Assembly (NCBI GenBank): GCA_029706075.1
Contig: JAINUG010000014.1
Span: 8,001,157-8,065,156 of the forward strand
Origin: Aldrovandia affinis
Taxonomy: Eukaryota > Chordata > Actinopteri > Notacanthiformes > Halosauridae
DNA: 64,000 nt
Reading direction: 5' to 3'
Position 1 is the stretch's first letter; every line of letters begins with the position of its first letter. Shown in pieces: positions 1 through 15,892 of this stretch. Under the pieces are notes generated by a model, which was not told the origin of the DNA, did no database searches, and saw nothing but the letters and a program-made list of their open reading frames with translations. A program made the position numbers and the translations under genes.

Positions 1-299
1 TTAGTCCTGCAGCTTTCTCTTCTGGCTGCTTGCTCCTGCCTGTAAATGTATAAACACAGTGGGGTCCCATGGAATTTCCCACTGGCATGCAGGACTCTAC
101 CTTGGGGATGTGTCATCATGTGCTGGAGTTACAGCATGCTTCATAATATTTCACATATGTTTTATGTACCCAGTTCATAAACAGGAAGTTAAGTGTAGAG
201 GCGCTGTATCACATGGTACAATTTGCAGGCACATTCAGATTATTGCATGTGGCCTTCAGTGATGTATGAACCTGCTGCTCCTCCTCTCTCTTTTTTCAG

Positions 300-4295
<3,996 letters not shown>

Positions 4296-4675
4296 TCTTC
4301 GGCCCTGGCCGGGGACAGGGGCGGGCACGAGACTCGAGAGAACAAAGCCCAAGGGAGGGTCAAACCGCAACTCCCAGAACTGACATCTCCCGATGCTGTC
4401 GTGACACATCTCCCAGGGGGATTGTGGGAAACGCGGCTCTCTTTTTTGTGTGTGTGTTCAAGAGGAAACCCTACCTCCGCTCCTCCACGTACACTCAGAC
4501 CTCCAGCTATGGATTTTTATGCTTGGGGGCGTGGGGGGATGTAACCACACATCGATGGACTACATTTAAGTGTAAGGCGGCCACCGAAAACCCCCTTTCT
4601 TTTTCTTACACCCATCTTTTCAGACACATCGTCTGGAGTACAGTACCCAGAGACTATCGTACGTCACCCCCCTAA

Positions 4676-4681
4676 AATAAA
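4676..4681 (+). promoter_or_regulatory. Probable zmynd19 polyadenylation signal AATAAA
   Basis: First AATAAA after the stop codon, giving a 3' UTR of about 400 nt. Later AATAAA motifs near 5495 and 5573 are alternatives. Confidence 0.5.
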
Positions 4682-5735
4682 TCCCTGCACGGCCACAACC
4701 ATAACAGACCTCGTCGTTGTACTGCCCCCTGGTGGACCACTGTCGCATGCTCTCCGGCATTCACCCTCCTGTGCTCTGAAGTGAAGACTGAGGCATGCTG
4801 AGTTTCTTCACCCTGCTGCTTTCCATGACCGAAGGATCGAGTAGCCACCCTTGTGGGTTTGTTTGTTTGTTTGTTTGTTTGGGGCAAGAGCAGATGTTTG
4901 CTCTGAACGTCCTTACTAGGCCTTCCTGCTCATAGGTCCTTTGTCTGGGCTATGTGGCTAAATCTGCCCGTGTTGGACTTCCTTCCTTCCCCTCTGTGTC
5001 TCAATGCAAAGAGGGTAACCCTTCCAACCCAACTCATTAGAACACTCATTGACTGACTACGTGTTACTTACTAGTTAACTTTACTGGTTTTGTATTATTT
5101 TGTATCACTTTCACACACACATTCTCGAGCACATTTGTGTCTGCTGTGGTTGTACATGGAGATTTAAGGGCTTCGTTTACTGAGACGGTAAACGCCATTC
5201 TCGGACACCCATGCACGTGCTAACACTTTTACAGAGATGTGCACACACAGTATCCCAGTCCAAGCACACTCCAGTGACCGTGACACTAATGGTTTTTAGA
5301 ATTACAATTATTTATCTGGGTGGGTTCAATGCTGTGCACTGATCAGTTTCAACTCTCCTCCCTCCTAGGAGTTTGTTAGTCTATTGTCTCTGTTATTTAT
5401 CTTATTTAGAGGGAGAGAGAGTGATTTGGGAGGGTTGGGTGAGATGTTTTTTTTTTTCTTTTTATTAAATTAAAAAAATTGAATTCATGCATAGAATAAA
5501 TGACTAGCCAGAACAGGCTACATGTTTGAAAGACTAACTTGTCAAAATGTAAAAATAATTTTAAAAAAGTGAATAAAATGTTTCATTTTCTGTGAGTGGG
5601 CGGTAAAGTACAAACTGATTTGGACGGAAATTAGCAAGTGGTGTCATTTATAATGGCTAAAAACTGCTACCTGTAATACCTTGAATAATAATAATAATTA
5701 ATAATACTGTAATCACAGTAAAGTGGAACAAAGTA
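4682..5735. other. zmynd19-atp6v1g1 spacer, first part
   Basis: May include a longer zmynd19 3' UTR. It has a GTTT microsatellite (4858-4880) and an A/T-rich stretch with several AATAAA motifs (5460-5600). I see no gene in it. Confidence 0.6.
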
Positions 5736-6037
5736 CAGGGTTCCCATGCGTAATGGAAAAACCTTGAAAATCACTGAAAATTATTCTGTCATGGACATTT
5801 CTGATTCCATGTAATGTTATATATTTTCCAATAATGCCACCTGTGATGGCTGTTCTCGAATACACAAACACACACACACACACACACAATGAGATGTGTA
5901 TTTGCACTGGCAACAAAATGTTATTAAGTTATAAGAGTAAAGTCAATTTTTGCGTCAGTCGCAAAAAAAAAAAGTTCTTGAAAACCTTACATTTGTCATT
6001 GAAATGTCATGAAAATTTGATTTGAGTGGGAAACCTG
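5736..6037. mobile_element. MITE with CAGGGTTCCCA/TGGGAAACCTG ends
   Basis: About 300 bp bounded by the inverted termini CAGGGTTCCCATGC and GAGTGGGAAACCTG. It has internal CTTGAAAA and ATGTCATGAAAA motifs and a CA run, and no coding capacity. No clear target duplication. Confidence 0.6.
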
Positions 6038-6089
6038 AAAGTGGCCAGACACAAGTATTTCAGCGAAGAGGAACAAAGTGGTTGGACAC

Positions 6090-6203
6090 ACAGGGCTGGC
6101 CTGGCATAGACAGGGTTCGAACCGCATATCTGATAGGCAGCCACACTCGTATTGGACCAGCCAAGATACAGTGCATTAGACCGCTACACTATCCGGCGCC
6201 CCC
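6090..6203 (-). repeat. SINE family A, head fragment
   Basis: Only the tRNA-like head remains: B-box complement GGGTTCGAACCGCATAT, then CATTAGACCGCTACACTATCC, the complement of the A-box region. Confidence 0.75.
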
Positions 6204-6429
6204 AGAAGGTAATTTTTGGCCTTGCTTTGATAATATTCCTCATGCTTACAGAATATCTGGCTTGATACTGAAGAACAAGCAGAATACTACTCTGTTCTGG
6301 CAGCTCGTGGTGGCCCACGCCCTACTAAGATATTTTTATGTTGCTGTTCCTTTTATTTTGTCAGCTACCTGTTAAATTCAGGCTATTTAATTTCAAAAGC
6401 GCTGCGTAAACGACGCATCACTTACGTGG

Positions 6430-6686
6430 CCAATGATGCGCCATCAACATAAGCAACTGTGACGAGTCACGCTGAGGAACGCGCTCTTCCCCCCCTTGGT
6501 CACGCTGAGGAACGTGACACTCACGTTAATGTCACATGATACGGCTCTGTCTCTTTCTGTCAGCTGGTTCTCCTGTCCTCCTCGTCCGACCTCCATGATC
6601 CTGTGATACTCACACATCTAACGCCAGGATATCTCCGCTTCTTTAGCTCCCATATTCCCGCAACCCTGACGTTACCCCGTTTCAAC
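6430..6686 (+). promoter_or_regulatory. Probable atp6v1g1 promoter / 5' UTR
   Basis: CpG-containing stretch just upstream of the start codon. It carries a direct repeat of GTCACGCTGAGGAACG (about 6466 and 6501) and a second TGACGTTACC-like motif close to the ATG. No TATA box in an obvious place. Promoter role is inferred from position. Confidence 0.4.
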
Positions 6687-9336
6687 ATGGCGAGCCAGTC
6701 GCAGGGAATTCAGCAACTATTGCAAGCTGAGAAACGAGCTGCCGAAAAGGTGGCGGAGGCGCGGAAACGTAAGTTTTTAATAAACACGGTTTTCATGTTT
6801 GTCCTGCTCTGGTCTTAAGAGAGGAGCCAAGCGAATGCACTTTTCCTCAGGCCAAACGAGCTACAATACATACAATATTAGCTAGCTAGCTTTGCCACTG
6901 TTTATGCAAGCGCTAGCTAACGCTGCTAATAACTTCTGCCTTTTAAATATGTTTAAATTGTCAGGTACGTTAGCTAATTACGCAACTTACAGTATACGGT
7001 TGCTTGTTTGCTTATAAACGAGTGCTATTGCTATACTATGTCCACGTTATTATTATTAGATCCGAATATAACGTTAATTTATAATGTTAGTTGGTCTATG
7101 TACAAGGCAACTACCTATCAAGCTAAACGTTAACCTATCAAGCTACCTAGAAAAACGTTCCTGTGTTTCAGGTCGAAAGGTGGAACTAACGTAACGTAAC
7201 ATAACTCTTCATTTTCTCTTAAAGTTTTCCCTACCGTGGCATAGCGCTTTAAATATCATCAGTAAAGTCAACAAAGCTTGCTAGCGTTAAGTATCTAACT
7301 AGCTGCTGTTGAATTTAGCGTCTCATCTACAGTACTCTGGCTAGCTGTTTTCATTTGTTGTACAGTATGTTATCATATCGGCTATGTTGAACTCGCTGTC
7401 GTTATTGTTGGTAACGGTGGACACAAATAACAAAACGAATATAACTAATATATATATATATGCGCATTGCTGCTGGTTGATGTTTTCGTGAACGTTGACC
7501 TCCTGAATGGACCTGCCCTTTGTGGGCCAGACCGTGGTCTGTGCGCATAAAGCGGCTGCTTTATTCCTGTGACGCTGATCTTAAGGTGAAACTGAGTCAC
7601 AGTGACAGTGCTAGGCCTATAATTGTGGATACATACTGTCTGTCTTTCTCTCTTATTCATTCTCCTTCCTCTTTTGTGTCTCCCTTCCCACATAACTGAG
7701 GGACCTGCCATCACGTCTGTTTCCTGTCTTTAAAAATGTGTTCTGCTTCCCCTTATTGTCACACAGGGATTTTTACATTTTAAGCATTTAGCAGACGCTC
7801 TTATCCAGAGCAACTTACAAGATGTGCATTTATGCATGTAATGATCAATCATAGTTTGCGCAAGAGGTCAGTGCAGTAACACCGTAATAGACATCATTGT
7901 CGGCTGCTGCATACCGTACCTGTAACACAGGGAAAGAGAAGGTTAGTAGATTTTTTTGGGACAGTATTAAACATAGACACATATTACAAAATGCAGTATT
8001 AAACATGTCAGCAGTGGTGATGTAATTTAGTTAAATGTACAGATTCAGTGGTAGTGGAGTCTGAAGAGGTGGGCTTTGAGTCTCTTGCGGAAGATGGCCA
8101 GTGATTCCGTGGTCCTGACCAAGTGAGGAAGATCGTTCCACCACCGGTGGGTCCGAACAGAGAAGAGGCAAGACCGTGAGGAACGGGTGCCTGGGGCCCG
8201 GAGAGATGGGACCGTTAGTTTGCCAGAGGAGGCAGAGCGGATGGGTCTGGCTGGGGTGTAGGGTGTCATGAGTGTCTGGAGGTAGGAGGGAACAGTTCCT
8301 CTAGTGGCTTGATAAGCCAGCACTAGCGATGTAAATTTGATGCATGCTGCGATAGGGAGCCAGTGTTTGTCCAGTCCCTGCTTTGCTATGAGGACTGTTG
8401 CTAATCACACGGCAATCTCGCCCGTGACTGGCTACACACAGTCACGTAGACCTGAAGTGAAGTATTTGTAACGTACTGTTTCGTTGCCCCATAGGTAAAA
8501 ACCGCCGTCTGAAGCAGGCCAAGGAGGAAGCCCAGGCTGAGATTGAGCAGTACCGCCTCCAGAGGGAGAAGGAGTTCAAGACCAAGGAGGCCGCGGTGAG
8601 TCTGCTGGACAACGGGACGGCCTGGATTGGGGCAGTGCAGGGTGGTACAGCACACCTGCCCACTTCTTTTTTTTTTTTTTTTCTTAAATTTGTTTAAGAT
8701 TTTTTTCCAGTTTTCCTCCCAATTTAGCCAATTACACCCTCTATTTCTTTCTATTTACCCTCCCTGCTGCTCGTCTCTACGAGGCAAGCTAGTTCTCAGA
8801 GGGCAGCGAACTCCGCTTCCTTCGAGACGGAATTTGCCCACCCATGTTCTGGAGACTCCCTTACGTGCTTCACGGTGGACCTGAGCCAGCACACCCTCCC
8901 CCCTTCCCCCTCCCCCTGTGGTTGACAGCCAATTGCCGCCCCCGATCGGGGCTCTCGGCCAGGGCCGGACTGGTGCTGCCAGGTTTGGAACTGCGGCTGC
9001 AGTGGGCAACTTGCATTCCGGGCGAATGCTTCGACCGTTATGCCACCCAAGGCCGAGTAGTATGACCATTTTAACATTTATGCTTGCCGAAGTACCAGAA
9101 ACGTACTGAATTTCTGTGACCCGCGTGCTAAATTAGCACACTAACGGTATGTTGTTCCCCAGGCTCTGGGCTCCCACGGCAACTCTGCGGTGGAGGTGGA
9201 CAAGGAGACCGTGGACAAGATGGGCGGCATCGAGAACAGCTACCAGCAGAACCGAGAGGTTGTGCTGGACAACCTGCTGAAAATGGTGTGCGACATCAAG
9301 CCCGAGATTCACGCCAACTACCGCGTGGCCGGATAG
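6687..9336 (+). CDS. atp6v1g1: V-type proton ATPase subunit G1
   Basis: Three exons: 6687-6768, 8495-8595 and 9163-9336 (TAG). They splice in frame to 118 residues, the usual length for this subunit. The N-terminus [17 protein letters not shown] and the basic amphipathic stretch [20 protein letters not shown] match vertebrate ATP6V1G1 closely. The C-terminal exon is more divergent but keeps [21 protein letters not shown]. Subunit G pairs with subunit E as a long coiled-coil peripheral stalk of the V1 sector, holding the catalytic head against the membrane V0 sector during ATP-driven proton pumping. The ATG is chosen because it opens the conserved N-terminus, and the C|GT junction codon completes Arg28. 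Intron 1 holds an antisense L2 LINE fragment and intron 2 a SINE. No frame defect here, unlike the neighbours. Confidence 0.97.
7775..8395 (-). mobile_element. L2-type LINE 3' end, antisense in atp6v1g1 intron 1
   Basis: On the minus strand an open frame (8323 to 8045) encodes the C-terminal end of an L2-clade LINE pol: [16 protein letters not shown] near the start, [10 protein letters not shown], and LFRLHYH at the stop. It is followed by the tail region ending at the GATAAGAGCGTCTGC stem near 7795. 5'-truncated, as is typical. Confidence 0.85.
8664..9054 (-). repeat. SINE family A copy, near full length
   Basis: Reverse-oriented, in atp6v1g1 intron 2. T-rich tail, CCAATTTAGCCAATTACACCC, CGAGACGGAATTTGCCCACC, the GACAGCCAATTGCCGCC core, and a degraded tRNA-like head ending in CGACCGTTATGCCACCC. 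Confidence 0.85.
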
Positions 9337-10280
9337 GCTCCTCCCCCCCGCGCTGTCTGGACGCGGCGGGGATACAGACTTCCATTGTGCCGCAGTCAGG
9401 GGGGGACGAGCTAGGCGTCGCTCCAGAGACGCGAGCTGGTCATCACGGCAGCCTTCTGCTTTTTTTTGTATGTTTTTGTGATTTTACTGCCCTCTGGTGC
9501 GTTCCCTCTTCACTTCGAGAACGCTGTTAAATTACAGCTGAGCTCAATGTTCAACCAATCACAATCCCTTTGACTTTCATTCACTTCTTGCAGGACTACT
9601 TCAAACCGTTTCCCCACAAAACTAGCGTGAAATAGTCAAACAAACACTGACCTACATTATTAGTATTTGAATGTTTATAGAAAGTCTTTATTTGTTTTTC
9701 AAGGTGTATTGTTGCTACCCAACTGTTCAAATTTAGTGTGGCCCCAGAATGCAGTGCAATGGAAGTCCCCTCTGTGCTGGAGCTTAGAGATGTCCGTAGG
9801 ATCGTTAGGATCAGTAGAGTCGAGTGTTGTCTGTGAAGGACATATGTGAGTGTGTCTTACTATAAAATGTGTCGTCCTTTTTTAATTTGGTGCTCTATTT
9901 GGACATATTTAAATCCAGTGCTACGATCTGATGAAATGCTGAACGTGTTTCCCCCTCTCTGTTCTTCCTCTCCTGTGTCTGGGACAGTAGTGAGAGAGCT
10001 GCTGTAACCATGTGGTGATTAAATGTTTGAAATTCTGGAGGTTCCTTGTTAATGAGGTTTTTTTGGACAGGTATGACCATTTACCTCGGGGTGGTGGGGG
10101 CGTTCCTAATTGCATAATTCCTTTCCTTCCATTAACCGATAAAATATCCATGGCTAAGGTGGAGTACATTTGGAAAAAAATATGAAACAATCCATATATT
10201 AAAGGGCATGCAATAACTTTCCATAATCGCTACAGACTTTATGAACATAAACATGACACGGCAGCATCGGAATACGATGT
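9337..10280. other. atp6v1g1 3' flank
   Basis: Likely 3' UTR and flank. An ATTAAA at 10018-10023 is a possible polyadenylation signal. No other gene seen. Confidence 0.45.
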
Positions 10281-10284
10281 GTAT

Positions 10285-10503
10285 AGGCGGCAGTGGAGTA
10301 TAACGGTTAGGGAACTGGGTTTGTCTCAGAAAAGGTTGCAGGTTTGATTCCCAGCTGGGGCACTGCTGTTGTACCCTTGAGCTAAAGGTACTTAACCTGA
10401 ATTACTCTAGTAAAATATCCAGCAGTATAAATGGATTGTATGTAAAGAAATGTAAAACTAAGTCGCTCTGGATAAGAGCGTCTGCTAAATGCCTGTAATG
10501 TGG
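10285..10503 (+). repeat. SINE family B copy (HE1-like with UnaL2 tail)
   Basis: Head GGCGGCAGTGGAGTATAACGG resembles an A box, followed by GGTTGCAGGTTTGATTCCC (B box), TACTTAACCTGAATTACTC, ATCCAGCAGTATAAATGG, and the tail AAGTCGCTCTGGATAAGAGC. The architecture is tRNA head plus a tail shared with L2/UnaL2 LINEs. Confidence 0.85.
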
Positions 10504-11772
10504 GCAATGCCACAGGATCTATAGGCAGTTTTTTCTGCCATAGTGGAGGGCACTCTCCCCTACCGTGAGTAGCTTTCAAGGGCACAGCGTGTGATACAGA
10601 CCACGCTGGATTTGATTGGTCAACTGTGGTTGAGCAAAAACGCTTTTGCGTTTGCACTTTGTCCGTAGAACAACTCTGCTCTTCTCTCCTCCTGACACCA
10701 GCAGCTGACACGCTGGTGAGATTTTCTGGAGGCTGCGAGATTCCACTCCGGAGAAAACATGGTGCAGGGCCTGAAGACCAGGCTCGCGGTGGGAAACCTG
10801 ATTGGGAGAGCCTAGCCCTTTTACCTTTGAGTTGGGACTGCCTCACCGCAAGTGCCCTTGGATTTGTGTTTATTTTTGGCTCAGGCACACACATGTAGGT
10901 ACACACTATTAAGATTGGTTCCAGGATGGGTAGAGGGGTTGAGTTGTAACACCTTAACATATGAATGTCCTTAGATTTAACTAATATGGCCCCATGTGAC
11001 TTTTATCCACTGACGATATAAATAATTTTAGGGTCTCTATCCATAATTGGATTGGTATTTTGGTATTTATGTGTTCTGTTTGATGGTGTTCGCTTCCACA
11101 AATCAATGGTCTTCTATTGGCCAAGCTGTTGTGATAAGGAAATATTGCCCCCAAGGTGGCAGCCATTTTGTACCACTATATCTCAAAAAGCTACAAAGAG
11201 TACCGCAACCAGATCCTTATGATCTGATTTGTTCAAATGGTTGAGGAAAGTGGGAAAGAATTATGAGAACTTAAGTCCCTAAACCTTCCAAATGAATGGA
11301 ATGACATGATTTACCTCATGCACTTTGTTGGGGGGGAATGTGGAGAGCTTTAATGTGGGGGAAAATTCTGCAAGAACAGGAGGATAAGAATAACAAAACA
11401 AAGCAACAAGAACCATTCACAAAACAATCGCACAAATGCAGGTACGCAATTGGCCGTAGCATCGACTGTGGGAGGGAGGGACTTCAGTTAGCGATAGGTC
11501 TGTGTCTCATGGTGCACCAGCGCCCCCCGCTGGTCAATCGGGTGCCCACAGTCTGCCTGCACAAGCTACACACACACATAAAAGTGTCCTCCTCCTACTC
11601 AAAGTCTGTGAGCTTCACGGGTGGACTGTGGAGTGGAAAGAAGTGGCGGCTGGCGTTACGTGTTTTCGGAGGAGAGCGATGATCACGGATGCACAAATTG
11701 ACCATTCAAAATTAGGCGTGGGAAAAAAATGTACAATGTGCTGGCGTTTTGTGGTTTTGGGGACCGCGTGCG
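10504..11772. other. atp6v1g1-tfip11 spacer
   Basis: Convergent region. A SINE-like stretch at about 11430-11700 (GGTGCACCAGCGCCCCC, CAATCGGGTGCCCACAG) is described separately. Candidate minus-strand polyadenylation signals for tfip11 are ATTAAA at 11349-11354 and AATAAA at 10869-10874. A 192-codon minus open frame (10960-10382) overlaps the SINE and resembles nothing known to me. Confidence 0.4.
11430..11700 (+). repeat. Interspersed repeat fragment, unclassified
   Basis: Contains CTCATGGTGCACCAGCGCCC, GTCAATCGGGTGCCCACAG and CGTGTTTTCGGAGGAG. These look like phrases of a dispersed fish repeat, but I cannot assign the class. Confidence 0.45.
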
Positions 11773-14700
11773 TCACTTGGCCATGTCGATGAGGCTCTGG
11801 AGGGAAGTGGGCACCCAGGTCTTCTCGCCCTGCACGAACACCACACCACGGTCGATGAAGATGATGATGCGGCCAAAGGTGTACAGCTGCTTGCCCTCGT
11901 GCCGCTTGGCCACCAGGGGCATGAATACGATGTTGTTCTCTTCGGCCTTGGCCTGGATCAGGTCCTTGAAGTTGGTGGGCACACCGGCCGCGCCGATGGC
12001 CCTCTGCGCCACGCTCTCGGCCTCACGCCGCTCCTGCAGAGCCTCGTACTGGAAGTCCTTCCGCCGCTCCGTGTGCGTCAGGTACGCGATGTTCTCCCGC
12101 GCGCCTGGCTGCAGGTATCCACCTGCCACAGAGGAGAGGGTTACAGACACAACAAGTAGTAGTAGTAGTCGTCGTCAATAGGGTGCGTTTTCCCCAAAAA
12201 GTGTAAAAATAAAATACAAAATATGGTTATTAATTAATCAAAAAATGTATAACCTTATTTCATTTTCATAACCCCTAACCATTGACATATTGAACAGATT
12301 TTTATACTGCCAGGTTCTCATTAACCCATTAAGACCTGGAGTGACGTTTAGGTCGCATCGATTTTGCGATTAATGAAATGCGCTGTGATTCGCTGAAATA
12401 GACGTGGGGGAAATGAAGTGCACGTTGGTGTCGGCTTTTTTTTTTGAAATTTTTTCCAGAAAACCCTCAGGTTTTAAGAGGTTGTGTAGAATAATTGCTT
12501 AGGTTTTAATAGGCGTTTTTAGCAGGCATTTTAGGTCTGAATGGGTTAAGTGGATCAAAATTGCAAGTGAGCGAACGTGTGGGACAACTTCAGGGTTTTT
12601 TTTTTTACACACCCTAGTAGTCACAGTAGTAGAAGTAGAAGTCGCAGCATGGCATGGTTTAGGTCCACTCAACCCCAATTAAACACTTATGGTAGATGAT
12701 GGAATTTCTTGTGGAAGAATGGTGCCGCATCCCTCCAATAGTTAGTAAGCAAGTAACCGATATAAATCTTGTTACAATATCATCATAGCGTTTTTGTGCG
12801 TTGTTCACATGAGGTCATTCTGGCATTGGCGTGAATTCTCATTATCTATGGCCAATAGCCAATGAGGTTACCACAATAATCCGGTTACCACAATTTGTTT
12901 AGTGGTGTATGTCGTCCCCCAGTGGGCCTGATAGATTACTGCACACACTTTTGTTTTTGCTGTTTGCATAGACAAGGGAAGATTCACCAAGTATGAGTCT
13001 GTCATTTGCTTGCTGTTCAGCGTTGATTAAGATGTTGCACATCTATATTTGTGTTATTTCAGAAACCATAAATTCCTGTCGACATCATCAATCCAACCCC
13101 TTCCACCCCCATGCTATCCTGGTATATCGGCATTGCCTCCTGATGTCAAGTTATTTGTTACAAAGAGAGAGAAGTTTGAGAAGTGAGACTGAGAAGAGAG
13201 ATGTGTGAGAGAGTTTGAGGAGTGAGGTGTGAGAGAGCGTGAGTTTGAGGAGTGTGTGAGATGTCGGGGATGGGGACTGACCGATGCCAGAAGACACTGC
13301 TCGGTTCATGATGTCCAGCGCTTCGTTGAACTTCTCCTTCACCAGAGGCTGGGCCAGCACGGTGTCAGAGAACATGGACTTCCAGCCCAGGTACCACTTG
13401 GTGATCTCCTCATAGTTTGGGCTGTTACTGAGCCAGGAGCACAGCACCTGCAAATTAACACAGCCACACTGAGACTCACGCACAGGCAGGCACACGCACG
13501 CAAGCACGCACACACACACATTCACATATACACACACACACACACGCTCGCGCACACACACGCACACACACAGGCACGTGCATACACACAAAGATATGCA
13601 CCCATGCACACACAAACCTTAAACACACACGTGCGCACACACACACACACACATATATACGCGCACACACACTCACATACACACACACATACTGTCACTC
13701 TCTCACACACACATATACGCACACACACACTCACGTGCACACACTCACCTGCAGCCATTTGGGGAAGAAGTTCTTGTCGAGCAGCCCGACCAGACTGGAC
13801 AGAGACAGCATGCCCTCCCAGTCCAGCACCCAGTGGAAGGGGTCCATGTGCTGCTGATGGGGGTTCACCACCAACTCCCCCAGACACAGCGCTGGGTTAG
13901 GGGCACAGAGAGAGAGGCAGGTCAGAGCACAGAGAGAGAGAGAGAGTGGTGGGGAGTGGTGGGGAGAGGGAGAGGGAGAGCGGTGGGGAGAGGGGAGAGG
14001 GAGAGCGGTGGGGAGAGGGAGAGAGCGGAGGGGAGAGAGCGGGGGAGAGGGAGAGGGAGAGCGGGGAGAGGGAGAGGGTGGGGAGAGGGAGAGGGAGAGC
14101 GGTGGGGAGAGGGAGGGAGAGCGGTGGGGAGAGGGAGAGGGAGAGGGGCTCACCCAGCTTGGGGACGATGTTCTTCACCATGAAGGCCTCCCAGGCACCA
14201 GGAGTGAACACCTCCTTCCAGGGCTGCAGGATGAGGCGGGCGGAGCCGTCGCTGGGATGCCAGCGCTGCAGGGCGTGGGCCAGCTTGCTGCGGATCGGGG
14301 GGTACAGGGGCTCCAGCCGGCCCTGCAGCAGGGGCAGCCAAGGGTGCAGCCAGGAGTGGATGGGCACCGTGTCCGTCAGGGGGTTCCACGTCTCCACCTG
14401 TTCAATTCAATTAAAAAAACATTATTTATCCCCAAAGGGCAATTATGAAAGCAGCATAATAAAACATAAAACCATCAAACAACAAGAAACCAATCAAACC
14501 AATAGAAGACGACAGACAAGGCAAACAGTACAGACATCTGTGCAAAAATGCTCAATATCAATATCACTAAGTGCCGAATTGAATAATAAAAAATAAATAT
14601 AATAATAGTAGTAGTAAAATAAAATGGTAGCTGTGTATGTAAGTGAGTAAGGGGGGGCGAGTTATGACATCTTAGCGTCTCTGTAATCTCACTCTGATGT

Positions 14701-15774
14701 GCAGGAGAGCCCCTGAGATACCAACGCACTGGGAATGAAATGTCCCTTTGACAATTTTGACATCTTTGACAATTTGAATTCTTTATTGATTGGAATCATT
14801 ACTGTCACCTTATTTTCTTTTTTTTTAAAGGCTACTCTCATTTTGTAGCTTTAACTTTAGTTTAAATGAACCGGTAATCAAACTAGCAGGGGTCAGGATC
14901 TCATTCGAAAATGTATTATCCCCCCCTACTGTACATTAGCATTAGCCCTGCGTGTGAGAGTGTGCATTAGCATTAGCCTTGCATGTGAGAGTGTGCATTA
15001 GCGCTGCGTGTGTGACAGTATGCATTAGCCCCTGCTTGTGAGAGTGTGCATTAGCATTAGCGCTGCGTGTGTGACAGTGTGCATTAGCATTAGCGCTGCG
15101 TGTGTGACAGTGTGCATTAGCCCTGCGTATGACAGTGTGCATTAGCGTATGACAGTGTGCATTAGCGCTGCGTGTGTGACAGTGTGCATTAGCCCTGCGT
15201 ATGACAGTGTGCATTAGCCCTGCGTATGACAGTGTGCATTAGCCCTGCGTATGACAGTGTGCATTAGCGCTGCGTGTGTGACAGTGTGCACACTAGCGCT
15301 GCGTGTGTGACAGTGTACATTAGTGCTGCGTGTGTGACAGTGTACATTAGCTTTAGCCCTGCATGTGTGACAGTGTATATTAGCTTTAGCGTTGTGTGTG
15401 CATTAGCATTAACCCTGTGTGTGTGAGATGGTGTGCATTAGCATTTGTGCTGGCTGTGTGGTAGTGTGCATTAGCATTAGCACTGTGTGTGACAGTGTAC
15501 ATTAGCGCTGTGTGTGAGTGTGCATTAGCACTAGTGCTGTATGTGATAGTGTACATTAGCATTAGCCCTGCATGTGTGACAGTGTGCATTAGCTTAAGCC
15601 ACCTCTCTCTGCAGTCTGGGGAAGATGAGCTGCTCCAGCAAGTTGTCCAGGATCCAGAGGGGAAGCAGGGGGGCCCAGCCCTCCACACAGTCCACCATGG
15701 GGCCCACGTTCCTGGGCTGCCACTGAGCCACGGTGCTCCTCATCACTGGAACCCACACCTCCCACAGCAGTCTG

Positions 15775-15805
<31 letters not shown>

Positions 15806-15861
15806 TGGGGGCGCACACACACACATACACACACGGACACACACACACGGATGGACGGACG

Positions 15862-15892
<31 letters not shown>

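Noticed and set aside
10382..10960. 192-codon minus open frame between atp6v1g1 and tfip11
   Set aside because: Its end is the antisense of a SINE family B copy; no domain, no start context, no family resemblance.
13946..14596. 216-codon Gly-Glu-Arg-rich plus frame
   Set aside because: GA minisatellite plus the antisense of a tfip11 exon.
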